Positions 1-7,900 of a DNA stretch of 15,294 bases are shown here, in pieces. The number at the start of each line of letters is the position of its first letter. The stretch's first letter is position 1. The notes beneath the pieces are model-generated. The model saw nothing but the letters and a program-made list of their open reading frames with translations, was not told where the DNA came from and did not search any database. The DNA comes from DAONLM01 sp035406685. Its GTDB lineage: Bacteria > Spirochaetota > GWE2-31-10 > MWDO01. Position numbers and translations under genes: made by a program. Location of the stretch: the NCBI GenBank assembly GCA_035406685.1, contig DAONLM010000054.1, forward strand, positions 1 through 15,294, given 5' to 3'.

Positions 1-1
1 T

Positions 2-274
2 CTAAATACATTCAGTATGGCTGTGCTTGTAAGGGAGATACTGGAGGAGTATTTTATGGGAATTGAGACTTTTGGAGAAAAAGAGTTTGAAAATAAAATT
101 GATATAGTAAAAAAGAAACTTGAGGAATTAAGAGTAAAGAAGGCTGTGGTTGTGAAGAAGAAGGATGGTGGGAAGATTGTGTCGCCTGATATCCCCCGCC
201 ACCCTTATACAGACCAGTACTTCATGCTTACTTTTGATTCAAAATTTCGGCTTTTTGAAATAAAATTTCTATAA
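2..274 (+). CDS. C-terminal part of an unrecognised protein, cut by window edge
   Basis: The reading frame is open from base 2 to the TAA at 272-274, so the gene very probably begins before the window; the ATG at 17 need not be the start. The visible 90 residues have an amphipathic helix (SMAVLVREILEEYF) that recalls the second helix of ribbon-helix-helix DNA-binding proteins, then a Lys/Glu-rich helix, a VVVKKKDGGKIV strand-turn and a short aromatic tail ending in FEIKFL. I do not recognise the family. Base use is unlike its neighbours: bases 121-200 are close to half G+C (39 of 80 counted), with AAG, GTG and GGG codons where later genes use AAA, GTT and GGA. This suggests a transferred gene or the remnant of a mobile element. 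The coding call is moderately sure; the function is unknown. Confidence 0.55.
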   Translation, partial: LNTFSMAVLVREILEEYFMGIETFGEKEFENKIDIVKKKLEELRVKKAVVVKKKDGGKIVSPDIPRHPYTDQYFMLTFDSKFRLFEIKFL

Positions 275-374
275 AAATATTACTTTAAATTTACATTTTT
301 TTAAACCTTTCCTCTTTCCTTAAGTTCACATTAAAATAAATCTGTCTATTTAATCTCTAAAATACCAAAATAAT

Positions 375-545
375 CTACTGTTGTATTGCGCCAGTTGGAC
401 AAAATTTAATACATTTACCACATTGAATACAATTAGAATTGATTTTAGGTAAGCCATAGCCTTTCTGCTCTATTGCTGATACTGGACATATTCTTACAGC
501 AGGGCATGGATGATTTTGCGGACATCTATTAGGATTTACTCTCAT
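375..545 (-). CDS. Small 4Fe-4S ferredoxin-like protein, 56 residues
   Basis: A short reading frame from ATG (545-543) to TAG (377-375) encodes a 56-residue protein with seven cysteines. The C-terminal half carries a full binding motif, C39-x2-C42-x2-C45-x3-C49-P, followed by TGAI, as in bacterial-type ferredoxins. The N-terminal half has C8, C14 and C20-P followed by VSAI, a stretched first motif lacking the second cysteine of the classical pattern. By analogy C39, C42, C45 and C20 would hold one complete [4Fe-4S] cluster, leaving C8, C14 and C49 for a second, possibly three-iron or unfilled, site. A strong ribosome binding site (AAGGAGA, 558-552) lies seven bases before the start. It is probably a soluble cytoplasmic electron carrier, transcribed alone and divergently from the MCE gene; the redox partner cannot be seen here. 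Confidence 0.88.
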   Translation of the reverse strand: MRVNPNRCPQNHPCPAVRICPVSAIEQKGYGLPKINSNCIQCGKCIKFCPTGAIQQ

Positions 546-570
546 ATTTTATCTCCTTATATATTCTAAT

Positions 571-604
571 ATTATAATATACTAATATATAAAAATTATT
601 TCAA
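571..604 (-). promoter_or_regulatory. Candidate promoter of the ferredoxin-like gene
   Basis: On the minus strand TTGAAA (604-599) is followed after 17 bases by TATATT (581-576), directly overlapped by a perfect TATAAT (576-571). Either -10 element would put the transcript start about 10-20 bases before the ribosome binding site at 558-552. The surrounding DNA is so A/T-rich that chance matches are easy, so this is a moderate call. Confidence 0.45.
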
Positions 605-692
605 AAAGTCAATAAAAATTTAAAATGTCTTAACACTTTCTCTTTTTATTAAATTTTTTTTTAATTCTTTTTTATTTTTCAAAATATAATGC

Positions 693-721
693 TTTACAAA
701 AATAATTTGATATATTATTAT
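693..721 (+). promoter_or_regulatory. Candidate promoter of the MCE/TPR-lipoprotein transcript
   Basis: TTTACA (693-698), 17 bases, then TATTAT (716-721) is a good sigma-70-type match, one mismatch in each hexamer. It predicts a transcript start near 728 and a leader of about 80 bases that contains the palindrome at 779-790. It sits back to back with the minus-strand promoter of the ferredoxin-like gene. Confidence 0.45.
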
Positions 722-769
722 TAATTATATATCTTTTTACCGATAAAATAAAAAGATTACTAAATTATA

Positions 770-807
770 AAGTTAAAGGGGGATATCCCCATTCTTACGA
801 GAGAAAA
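770..807 (+). repeat. GGGGGATATC palindromic repeat, intergenic copy
   Basis: A perfect 12-base palindrome GGGGATATCCCC (779-790) lies in the leader just ahead of the MCE gene. Bases 770-787 match 16 of 18 bases of the minus strand at 9294-9277, inside the giant coiled-coil gene. Both copies continue with a C run and, a little further on, a GAGAAAAAT-like stretch. G/C runs of this size stand out sharply in this A/T-rich DNA. It is either a dispersed repeat or a regulatory palindrome; as RNA it could fold into a four-base-pair stem with an AUAU loop 17 bases before the start codon. Confidence 0.5.
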
Positions 808-1968
808 ATGAAATTTAAATTAAAACATGCAGATAAAATTGTTGGACTCTTTCTTCTTGTTTGTATAGTAATTTTATTTCTTTCGATTATTCTTGTAATA
901 TATAATCAAAAAATTTTTATAAAAAAGGTCTATTTTACATCAAGATTTAATGATAAAATAGGATTGAAAATAAATCAAGATATCTTTTTTAAAGGTTTTG
1001 TTATTGGGAAAATTGTAAATTATAGATTAAATAGTGTTCCTAAAAAAATGGCTACTTTTGACTTTGAATATCATATATTAGCCAAAATTACAAAAAAATA
1101 TGAAAATTATTCCTTAATATTAGATTTTGTTAATTCAAAATATCATTATGAAAATAAACATTATCTATTAGAGAAAAATATCTCAAAAGAAGATTATATT
1201 AAATTATTAAAAATATTTGAAAATATAGGCTTTGCAAATAGTGTTGAAATTGATTTTTTTATCTATGAACCATACATTAACATTATAAAAGAAAACTCTG
1301 TGCTCCATAAGGCTTCTAATCCTTTAAGTGGTGCTACAATATTACTAATTCCTAACTCTTATTCTGAAAATATTGCAAAACCAGGGAGTTTTGTACCTTC
1401 CTTAGATATTGAAGAAGGGATTGCTCTTTTATCAAAGGGGGAGATAAAAAAACAGGCTGATGTAATTTCTAATATCATAAAATCAGTTGAGGATATTTTA
1501 GCAAGTATTAACTCTGATAGAAATGCAGATCAAAATTCTATTGCAAGAATACTCGTAAATACTGCTGATTCAATTGAGATATTAAAAAGAGAACTTCTTA
1601 AATTTGAAAATGTTATTAACAATTTTAATGATATAACATATAATTTTAAATCTTTATCCATAGAATTAAAAGATCCGGACGGAATGGCAAAAAGATTAAT
1701 AGATCCAGAAGGGGATATCATGTTTAATTCTATACAGAAATCTTTAAATAGTCTTTCAGAAATGATGGATCAACTTGCTAAATTTTCTTATTTTGTAAAT
1801 TCTCAATCAAAACAGATCGAAATGCTTTTGAATCAATCAAGAAACACAATAAAAGAGACACAGGATGTTATTGAAGGTATTAAAAATAATCCTTTAATAA
1901 AAGGTGGTATAACTGAAAAAAAGAGTGAGGAGACTCTTCAAAAGACTGTTAGAGAAAAGGATTTTTAA
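808..1968 (+). CDS. mlaD: MCE/MlaD-type lipid transport protein, membrane anchored
   Basis: This 386-residue protein starts with a short basic tail and one membrane helix (about residues 11-32). The start of an MCE domain follows (about 39-75), with the family pattern F-x3-GL then FKGFVIGKI. The domain appears to contain a long insertion before the hydrophobic strand ATILLIPN (about 175-182). The rest is mostly helical, with DPDG and DPEG turns and the ending NPLIKGGI that I associate with MlaD-like proteins. MCE proteins bind lipids on the periplasmic side and dock on an MlaE/MlaF ABC transporter. The matching permease and ATPase genes lie just downstream but on the other strand. The ribosome binding site is weak (GAGAG, 799-803). 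The family call is firm; one-to-one equivalence to E. coli MlaD is less so. Confidence 0.85.
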   Translation: MKFKLKHADKIVGLFLLVCIVILFLSIILVIYNQKIFIKKVYFTSRFNDKIGLKINQDIFFKGFVIGKIVNYRLNSVPKKMATFDFEYHILAKITKKYENYSLILDFVNSKYHYENKHYLLEKNISKEDYIKLLKIFENIGFANSVEIDFFIYEPYINIIKENSVLHKASNPLSGATILLIPNSYSENIAKPGSFVPSLDIEEGIALLSKGEIKKQADVISNIIKSVEDILASINSDRNADQNSIARILVNTADSIEILKRELLKFENVINNFNDITYNFKSLSIELKDPDGMAKRLIDPEGDIMFNSIQKSLNSLSEMMDQLAKFSYFVNSQSKQIEMLLNQSRNTIKETQDVIEGIKNNPLIKGGITEKKSEETLQKTVREKDF

Positions 1969-3048
1969 ATGTTTAAGAAAAATTGTTTTATTTTTTTTAT
2001 TATTATTCTTTTGAGTTGCTCCACAGTTTCTAATAAAATCAAATATGAAAACAATACTCTAAAAAATATTGCCATTGATAATAATAATATGGCTCAAAGA
2101 CTAATAAAAGAATATGAATATAATAAGGCTATTGAATATTTAAAAGAATCTTTAAAATATAACATTATAGCTGACAATCTTGAAGGTATTATAAAAAATT
2201 ATATTGATATAGGTAAAGTTTATATATTATTAAAGAATAATGAGGAAGGATTAAAATATTATAATATCGCCTTAACAACTTTTAATAATGAAGAGAATAA
2301 AAATAAGTATAGATATCTTGAGGCATATATCTATGCATCAATTGGTGAGGGATACTATTTAATAAAAGATTATTCAAAGGCAGTTGATTTTTTTAATATG
2401 GCTTTAGACATAGAAAAAACCTTAAATAATAGTGAGAATATAGCCTCAATATATTATAATATATCAAAAATAGAAAAAAATAATAACAATTTTTCAAAAA
2501 GCATTGAATATTTATTATTTGCTGAAAAAATATTAGAAAAACTCTATAAAGAAAAAAAATTAAATAATATTTATACTCTATCAAATGTATATTACTCTCT
2601 TGGTCTTATATATTCTAAAATTGATAAACTTTCAGATGCTAAAAAATATCTTTTTAAGACAATTGATATTGATAGAATGACTGAAAATAGTTCTGGACTT
2701 GCTGATAATTATTATGGACTCGGGATCATTAGTGAGAAAGAAAAAAGATTTGATAAGGCATTGATATATTTTTTAAAGGCAAAAGATCTATATAAATATA
2801 TAGACGATATAGATCAGTATAAAAATATAACAAAAAAGTGCATTGAAATTCAATATTCATTATCTTTATATAAAGATCATATAAATTCTATTAAAGAAAT
2901 GATATTACTTTCAAAAGATAATGAAAAAAAATACTATATTGATATGCTTTTAAATGCTATAAAAGATGAAAATATAAAAAAAGTTTTAACAAATGAAGAT
3001 ATAAATGAAATCCAGAAATTTCTCAATCAAATATATCCTGCAAAATAG
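1969..3048 (+). CDS. TPR-repeat lipoprotein
   Basis: The N-terminus is a lipoprotein signal: a basic start (MFKKN), a run of Ile/Phe/Leu and the lipobox L14-L15-S16-C17, so Cys17 would be lipidated after cleavage. Residues about 37-300 form around six tetratricopeptide-like helix pairs, with patterns such as ASIGEGYYLIKDYSKAVDFF and YGLGIISEKEKRFDKALIYF. TPR domains bind proteins, so it is probably an adaptor on the periplasmic face of a membrane. The ATG directly abuts the stop of the MCE gene (TAA-ATG), with AAAAGGA shortly before it, which indicates translational coupling and a joint role with that lipid-binding protein. Its last 26 bases overlap the end of the opposing mlaF-like gene. The lipoprotein and TPR assignments are strong; its partner is inferred from position only. 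Confidence 0.85.
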   Translation: MFKKNCFIFFIIILLSCSTVSNKIKYENNTLKNIAIDNNNMAQRLIKEYEYNKAIEYLKESLKYNIIADNLEGIIKNYIDIGKVYILLKNNEEGLKYYNIALTTFNNEENKNKYRYLEAYIYASIGEGYYLIKDYSKAVDFFNMALDIEKTLNNSENIASIYYNISKIEKNNNNFSKSIEYLLFAEKILEKLYKEKKLNNIYTLSNVYYSLGLIYSKIDKLSDAKKYLFKTIDIDRMTENSSGLADNYYGLGIISEKEKRFDKALIYFLKAKDLYKYIDDIDQYKNITKKCIEIQYSLSLYKDHINSIKEMILLSKDNEKKYYIDMLLNAIKDENIKKVLTNEDINEIQKFLNQIYPAK

Positions 3049-3766
3049 AGCAATTATAAAAATTTTTATTTTCTAACAATTCTTCTTTTGTGATATCAAT
3101 CTTAATCCTTTTCTCATCAACAACTAAAATTCTTGTTGCCAATGTTTCCAATATTTTTTTATTATGAGTTACTCCAACAACTGTAGTCCATGGTTTTTCT
3201 GCATACTCTTTTATAAGATTTATTATCACTTTTCTAAGAGAAGGATCTATATTTGATAATGCCTCATCTATGAATAAAATTTCTGGATCTATTATTAATG
3301 CTCTTATAAGGCTTACCATTTTCTGTTCTCCCAAACTTAATTGTGCTGGCCTTAAATCTATTGAGTCCATTAAATTAACTTTTTCAAGATATTCTGTAAT
3401 TTTTTTATTCATATATTCTTCTGTTATATTCTTAAAATGAAACCTTAATGGAAGACTTAGATTCTCTCTTATTGTTAAATTTGAGAGTAATGCTGAATCC
3501 TGAAAAGCAAAACCCAACTTTTTTTTTATACTTAAAATCTCTTTTGTCTCTAAATTATGAATATCTCTTCCATAGATCTCAACTTTACCTTTTGTCGGAG
3601 TTAAAATGCCGCTCATAAGTTTTAAAAGAGTGCTTTTGCCTGCGCCAGATTTTCCTATGATTGCTGTAAAACTATGTAGATAAATTGAGACATTTATATT
3701 ATCAAGAACAAGATAGTCAATATTGGAAAAGCTCACATCTGTTAATTTTATTACTTCATTATTCAT
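3023..3766 (-). CDS. mlaF: MlaF-type ABC transporter ATP-binding protein
   Basis: A 247-residue ABC ATPase with all parts present: Walker A G38-KSGAGKS-T46, Q-loop Q89, signature L143-S-L-G-E147, Walker B ILFID167 with catalytic E168, D-loop SNID (171-174) and H-loop H201. The signature departs from the usual LSGGQ in having Leu for the first Gly and Glu for Gln. It would power lipid movement by the adjacent MlaE permease from the cytoplasmic face. The gene starts 12 bases after the permease gene, with an AAAGAGAG ribosome binding site overlapping the upstream stop region, so it is the last gene of the minus-strand operon. MlaF is preferred over other ABC ATPases because of the neighbouring MlaE and MCE genes. 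The TGA stop lies within the opposing lipoprotein gene. Confidence 0.9.
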   Translation of the reverse strand: MNNEVIKLTDVSFSNIDYLVLDNINVSIYLHSFTAIIGKSGAGKSTLLKLMSGILTPTKGKVEIYGRDIHNLETKEILSIKKKLGFAFQDSALLSNLTIRENLSLPLRFHFKNITEEYMNKKITEYLEKVNLMDSIDLRPAQLSLGEQKMVSLIRALIIDPEILFIDEALSNIDPSLRKVIINLIKEYAEKPWTTVVGVTHNKKILETLATRILVVDEKRIKIDITKEELLENKNFYNCSILQDIFD

Positions 3767-3778
3767 ATCTCTCTCTTT

Positions 3779-4564
3779 TTACATAAATGAATATGTAATA
3801 ATTGCAAGTCCTATATCTAAAATTATTACCCACGTTAAACTAGAAACAACTGCTTTTATTGTTTTTTGGGGGACTTCTGTTGTTGCATATTCTACCTTTA
3901 AACCATAATAACATGGTATCAATGAGATTATAAAACCAAATATAATACTCTTTAAAATACTCACTATTATATCTAAAAATTTTAATTTTTGAAAAAAATT
4001 AGATATAAAATCTATAAAAGGTATAGGGGTTATTATTGTTGCAAAAATATATCCACCCAATATACCTGCAATATTAAGATATATTAATAATCCAAAAAAA
4101 GAGATAATAACCCCCAATATTCTTGGCACAACTAAATAACTTATTGGATTTACCCCAATTGAATTAAGAGCTTCTACTTCATGATTTACAACCATATTTC
4201 CCAGCTCAGTGGAGATCGCAGTTCCAGATCTTGCTATCAAAATAAATGCTGTTATTATTGGACCTAACTCTTTTGTAACTATTATTATGAGAATCGTATA
4301 GACAAGATCAGTCTGACCAAAATTAGATAATAGACTAAAACCATATATTATTATTATGGCTCCTATGGCAAGACCAATAAGGGTTATTATCGCAAGAGCT
4401 TCGTATCCAGTAAAAAGAATCTGCCTTATTAAAACCTTTAGAGTAATATCTTTTTTTAACCAAAAAGAGAATAACTCTTTTAATGTTAATTTTAAAAAGC
4501 CGCAAAAATATAGAAAATCGTCTATTTTTAATTTTATATTACTGATAATTTTTGACTCACTCAT
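3779..4564 (-). CDS. mlaE: MlaE-type ABC transporter permease
   Basis: This 261-residue polytopic membrane protein carries the MlaE (YrbE) family hallmark: KELGP (98-102), ARSGTAI (111-117), ELGNM (120-124), a HEVEAL stretch and PISYLVVPR (140-148). An N-terminal amphipathic region precedes about five hydrophobic segments, and the length is normal for the family. MlaE forms the inner-membrane core that couples an MlaF ATPase to MCE proteins for phospholipid transport. It starts four bases after the stop of the RseC-like gene and ends 12 bases before mlaF, consistent with one transcript. The ribosome binding site is weak (AAAGAT-like), so reinitiation after the upstream gene is likely. The identification is very firm; the direction of lipid transport cannot be told from sequence. 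Confidence 0.94.
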   Translation of the reverse strand: MSESKIISNIKLKIDDFLYFCGFLKLTLKELFSFWLKKDITLKVLIRQILFTGYEALAIITLIGLAIGAIIIIYGFSLLSNFGQTDLVYTILIIIVTKELGPIITAFILIARSGTAISTELGNMVVNHEVEALNSIGVNPISYLVVPRILGVIISFFGLLIYLNIAGILGGYIFATIITPIPFIDFISNFFQKLKFLDIIVSILKSIIFGFIISLIPCYYGLKVEYATTEVPQKTIKAVVSSLTWVIILDIGLAIITYSFM

Positions 4565-4568
4565 AATT

Positions 4569-4973
4569 TTATCTTTTTATCTTATAACATTTTATTTTTA
4601 ATAAAGATGGATTAAATTTATAGATTAAGATAATTACTATAAAATATAAAATAAATCCAATAAAAGAAAATATAACCGATAATAACTCATTCTTTAAAAA
4701 AGATCTTGCAAAATAGTAAAAAAGAAATATAACTACAATTGGAATAAAAAACATTATGAACGAAAATAATATCTTTTTAAAAGGGGATATCTCTACTTCT
4801 ACTATTTCACCAACAGAGACACTATCTTCACATATTGCCTCAATCAGGTTTTCACAATTTTTAGGGGTAAAGCAATTTTTATTCAAAGCACAATGAGCAC
4901 AATCATTTTCAATTTCAAGATTTATTATAACTTTATTATTACCTTTTATCTCTTTTATTATCCCTTTTTCCAT
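4569..4973 (-). CDS. RseC/SoxR-reducing-system family membrane protein
   Basis: A 134-residue protein with an N-terminal domain beginning GIIKEIKGNNKVII and holding four cysteines, C25-x2-C28-x5-C34-x5-C40. Two membrane helices follow (about 68-88 and 95-117) and then a basic tail. This is the layout of RseC/RsxC-associated proteins, in which a cysteine-rich cytoplasmic domain sits on two membrane helices; known relatives act in SoxR reduction or envelope-stress signalling. The cysteine set may bind an iron-sulphur cluster or act in redox, which is an inference. Its ATG immediately follows the TAA of the giant coiled-coil gene, with AAGGAAA as ribosome binding site, and mlaE follows after four bases. 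No rsx/rnf or sigma-E genes are visible, so the exact pathway is open. Confidence 0.8.
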   Translation of the reverse strand: MEKGIIKEIKGNNKVIINLEIENDCAHCALNKNCFTPKNCENLIEAICEDSVSVGEIVEVEISPFKKILFSFIMFFIPIVVIFLFYYFARSFLKNELLSVIFSFIGFILYFIVIILIYKFNPSLLKIKCYKIKR

Positions 4974-7900
4974 TTATTTCCTTAATAGATCGCCTGTTTT
5001 AACAACATTATTATTTTCAAAATAGATAATTCTTCCCATTCCAAATAATGAATTATTACTAATATTGGATATCTCCATTTTACCAACAAGTGTTTCGGTC
5101 CTGGTATTATTAACATTGCTAACTCTTACTATCTGTATCTCATCCCCTTTCTTAACATAATTTATAAAATCAGTTGTAAAAAATTGAAAGCTTACAGAAT
5201 TGCCAGATATAGTCGTAACTCTTGCAAAGTATTTTGTATCAGTGATATAAATAGACGAAGATGAATCTTTTGAAGTCTTATCTTTTTGTGAGATACTTTC
5301 CATTCTTTGTTTTTCATTTTTCAATTTTTCTTCTGCATCTATTATGGAATTAAGTCTCTCTATTTCAGACATAAATTGATTTATGATCTTTTGTTTCTCC
5401 TCTGAAAGTTTCTGATCCATCTCTTTTCTAATTCTATTTTCTATCTCCTTATATTTAGCAGGCTGCTCATCTTTATATTTATTATAACTATCTTCGAGTT
5501 CTTTATATCTCTTCTGTAACTCTGAAAGATCCTTTTTGTAATTTTCCTGAATTTTTTCATTCTGAATCATATTTAATCTTTCGAGTTCAGTATATTTTTT
5601 ATAAGATTCAACCAGTTGCTCTTTTAATTTAGCGTTATTCTCCTTTTCATTTTTAAGTTCAACCTCTTTTTTAGCCAATTCTTCTCTCAATTGATTTTCA
5701 TCTGTTATTGTAGTTGTTGCAAGTTGTGACTTAAGGCTCTCTATCTCCTTATCCTTTTCTGCAATTATACTATCATATTTCTTTTTTAATTCCATTAATT
5801 CCTTGCCACTTGCTGCATCTTTCATCTTGTCAGTATACTCTTTTACAAGTTTATCCCTCTCCTCTCTTAATTGAGCAAGTTCATTTTTAAGATTTGTATT
5901 CTCTGACTTTAAATTATTCCCTTCATTCAATAATGTAGAATAGTTTGTCTTAAGTTGTTCTATTTCCTTATCCTTTTGAGACAACATTGCCTCATATTTA
6001 GCAGTAATTTCATTAACATTTTTTGTTGTGCTTGCATTTTTAAGTTTTTCAGTATATTCTTTAATTATGCTATCCTTTTCTGATTTTAGACTCTCTATTT
6101 GAGCAAGCAAAGCCTTATTTTCATTTTCAAGTCTATTTTTTTCTTGAATAAATTGTGATCTTTCTTTTTCTATATCACTTTTACTCATCTCACTATAATT
6201 TTTAATTATATTTTCCCTCTCTTTCTTCAAACTTGCAATTTCATCCGTAAGGCTTTTATTTTCTGCTTTTAGGCTATCCCTCTCTTTTATAAGCATTGTA
6301 TTTTCTGAAAAGAGTTTATCTTTTTCCGCAATCAATTTACTCTTATCAACCTGTAATTCACTACTTAACTTATTATACCTTTCAGTAAGTTGATTATACT
6401 GAGTCTTTAAATTTTCAAGTTCTTCTGTCTTTGCTAAAATAAGAGCATCTTTTTCCTTAATTAGCTTATCCTTCTCTTCTTCTATATTCTTTTTAACCTG
6501 TTCTGCATAATCTCGAGCCTCTTTGTTCCCTTTCTTTAAATCCTCTATCTCTTTCTCTTTTTCTTTTATTATATTCTCTCTTTCTGCTATTAAAGTCTTT
6601 TTAGAATCCTCTATCTCTTTCTTTAATGTCTCAATATATTTTAAACTTTCATTATATAATTTTTTTGCCTCTTGAATCTCTTTATCCTTTTTTACAATTT
6701 GTTCATCATAACTCTTCTTTATTGCCTCAATCTCCTCTTTACTTGAACTTGCATTCTTTAAGGCAACATAGTCATTTTTAAGTTGATCTCTTTCTTTTGT
6801 TAAATCATTGATTCTATTTTCAAAATCAAGTTTAATTCTGGCAATCTCAGATTCATAACTCTTTTTTTGTTCCTCGATCCTCTTATTAAATTCATCCTCA
6901 ACCTCTTTTTTAGTTCTATCAAGTAGTGCCTGTAAATTTTTATCACTCATTGTGCTAAGGCTTGCTATATATTTATCTTCTTCTTTCTTAAAGTTTATTA
7001 TTGAATCATCTGTATAACTTGCAAAGGCATTATTCAAAGCACTGAAATAGTATTCTCTTGCCTCATTAAAATTACCCTTTTTATATGCTTCAACAAATTT
7101 TTGATACTCCTTTCTAAAGTTTTCTCTTAATCTATTTTCAAATATTCCAGCATCACCCTTTGACTTAATATTATTTATAGCAACAATATTTGTATATGCC
7201 TGTTTTATATAGTCTGACATTGGATATTTTGCTATTATACTATCATAAAGAGCTATTGCTTCATCATACTTCTTCTCTTCATAAGATTTATTAGCCATAT
7301 CAAAAATAGGTTTTGCATTTCTATTTGCCTCTGCAATAATATTTTCCGGCAATAACTTTGAAGTCAATTCTGCAATGCTATTTAAAGCAACAAGAGCATA
7401 ATCACTCGAAGGATTTTCTCTAACTACACTTATAAATTGAGAAATTGCCATTCCATATCTATTATTCTTCATGCTATCAATAGCCTTATTATAACTATCG
7501 AGTGCCCTTAAATTCTGAATCTGCTTCTCTATCTCTTTTAATCTATTGTAGGAAAAATTAACTTCATCAAATTCTGATAGAACCTTTGTATACTCTTCGC
7601 TGGATTTCTTAAAATCCTTCTGAGTATAATAATTTTCCGCATTCTTATAAAACTCTGTTATTCTTTTGAATTTATTTACTATATTTACAAATTCTTTATT
7701 ATAGAGAGCAGATGATTTTGCATCCTGAACTAACTTACTTATTGTCTGAACAAAAAAGATGTCTGTTTGCATTTTATTTTTTAGATCTGGATTTGACATA
7801 ACAAAATCGAGTCTACCCTCATAATACTTTAAAACAGTATTTAATTTTACGAGTCCCTGTTCTATGTTATTGTTTTTAAACTCATCTATTGCACCAGATA

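Noticed and set aside
275..374. Gap between the first gene and the ferredoxin-like gene, searched for a terminator or small gene
   Set aside because: Only A/T-rich sequence with no convincing stem-loop or start with ribosome binding site.
3056..3069. Perfect 14-base A/T palindrome near the convergent gene ends, considered as a terminator
   Set aside because: It has no loop, no G/C pairs and lies inside the mlaF-like coding sequence; such palindromes are common by chance in DNA this A/T-rich.
4356..4601. Plus-strand open frame opposite mlaE
   Set aside because: It is antisense to a firmly identified permease and has no supporting motif; the shadow frames at 3723-3908, 1530-1721 and 2393-2584 are rejected likewise.
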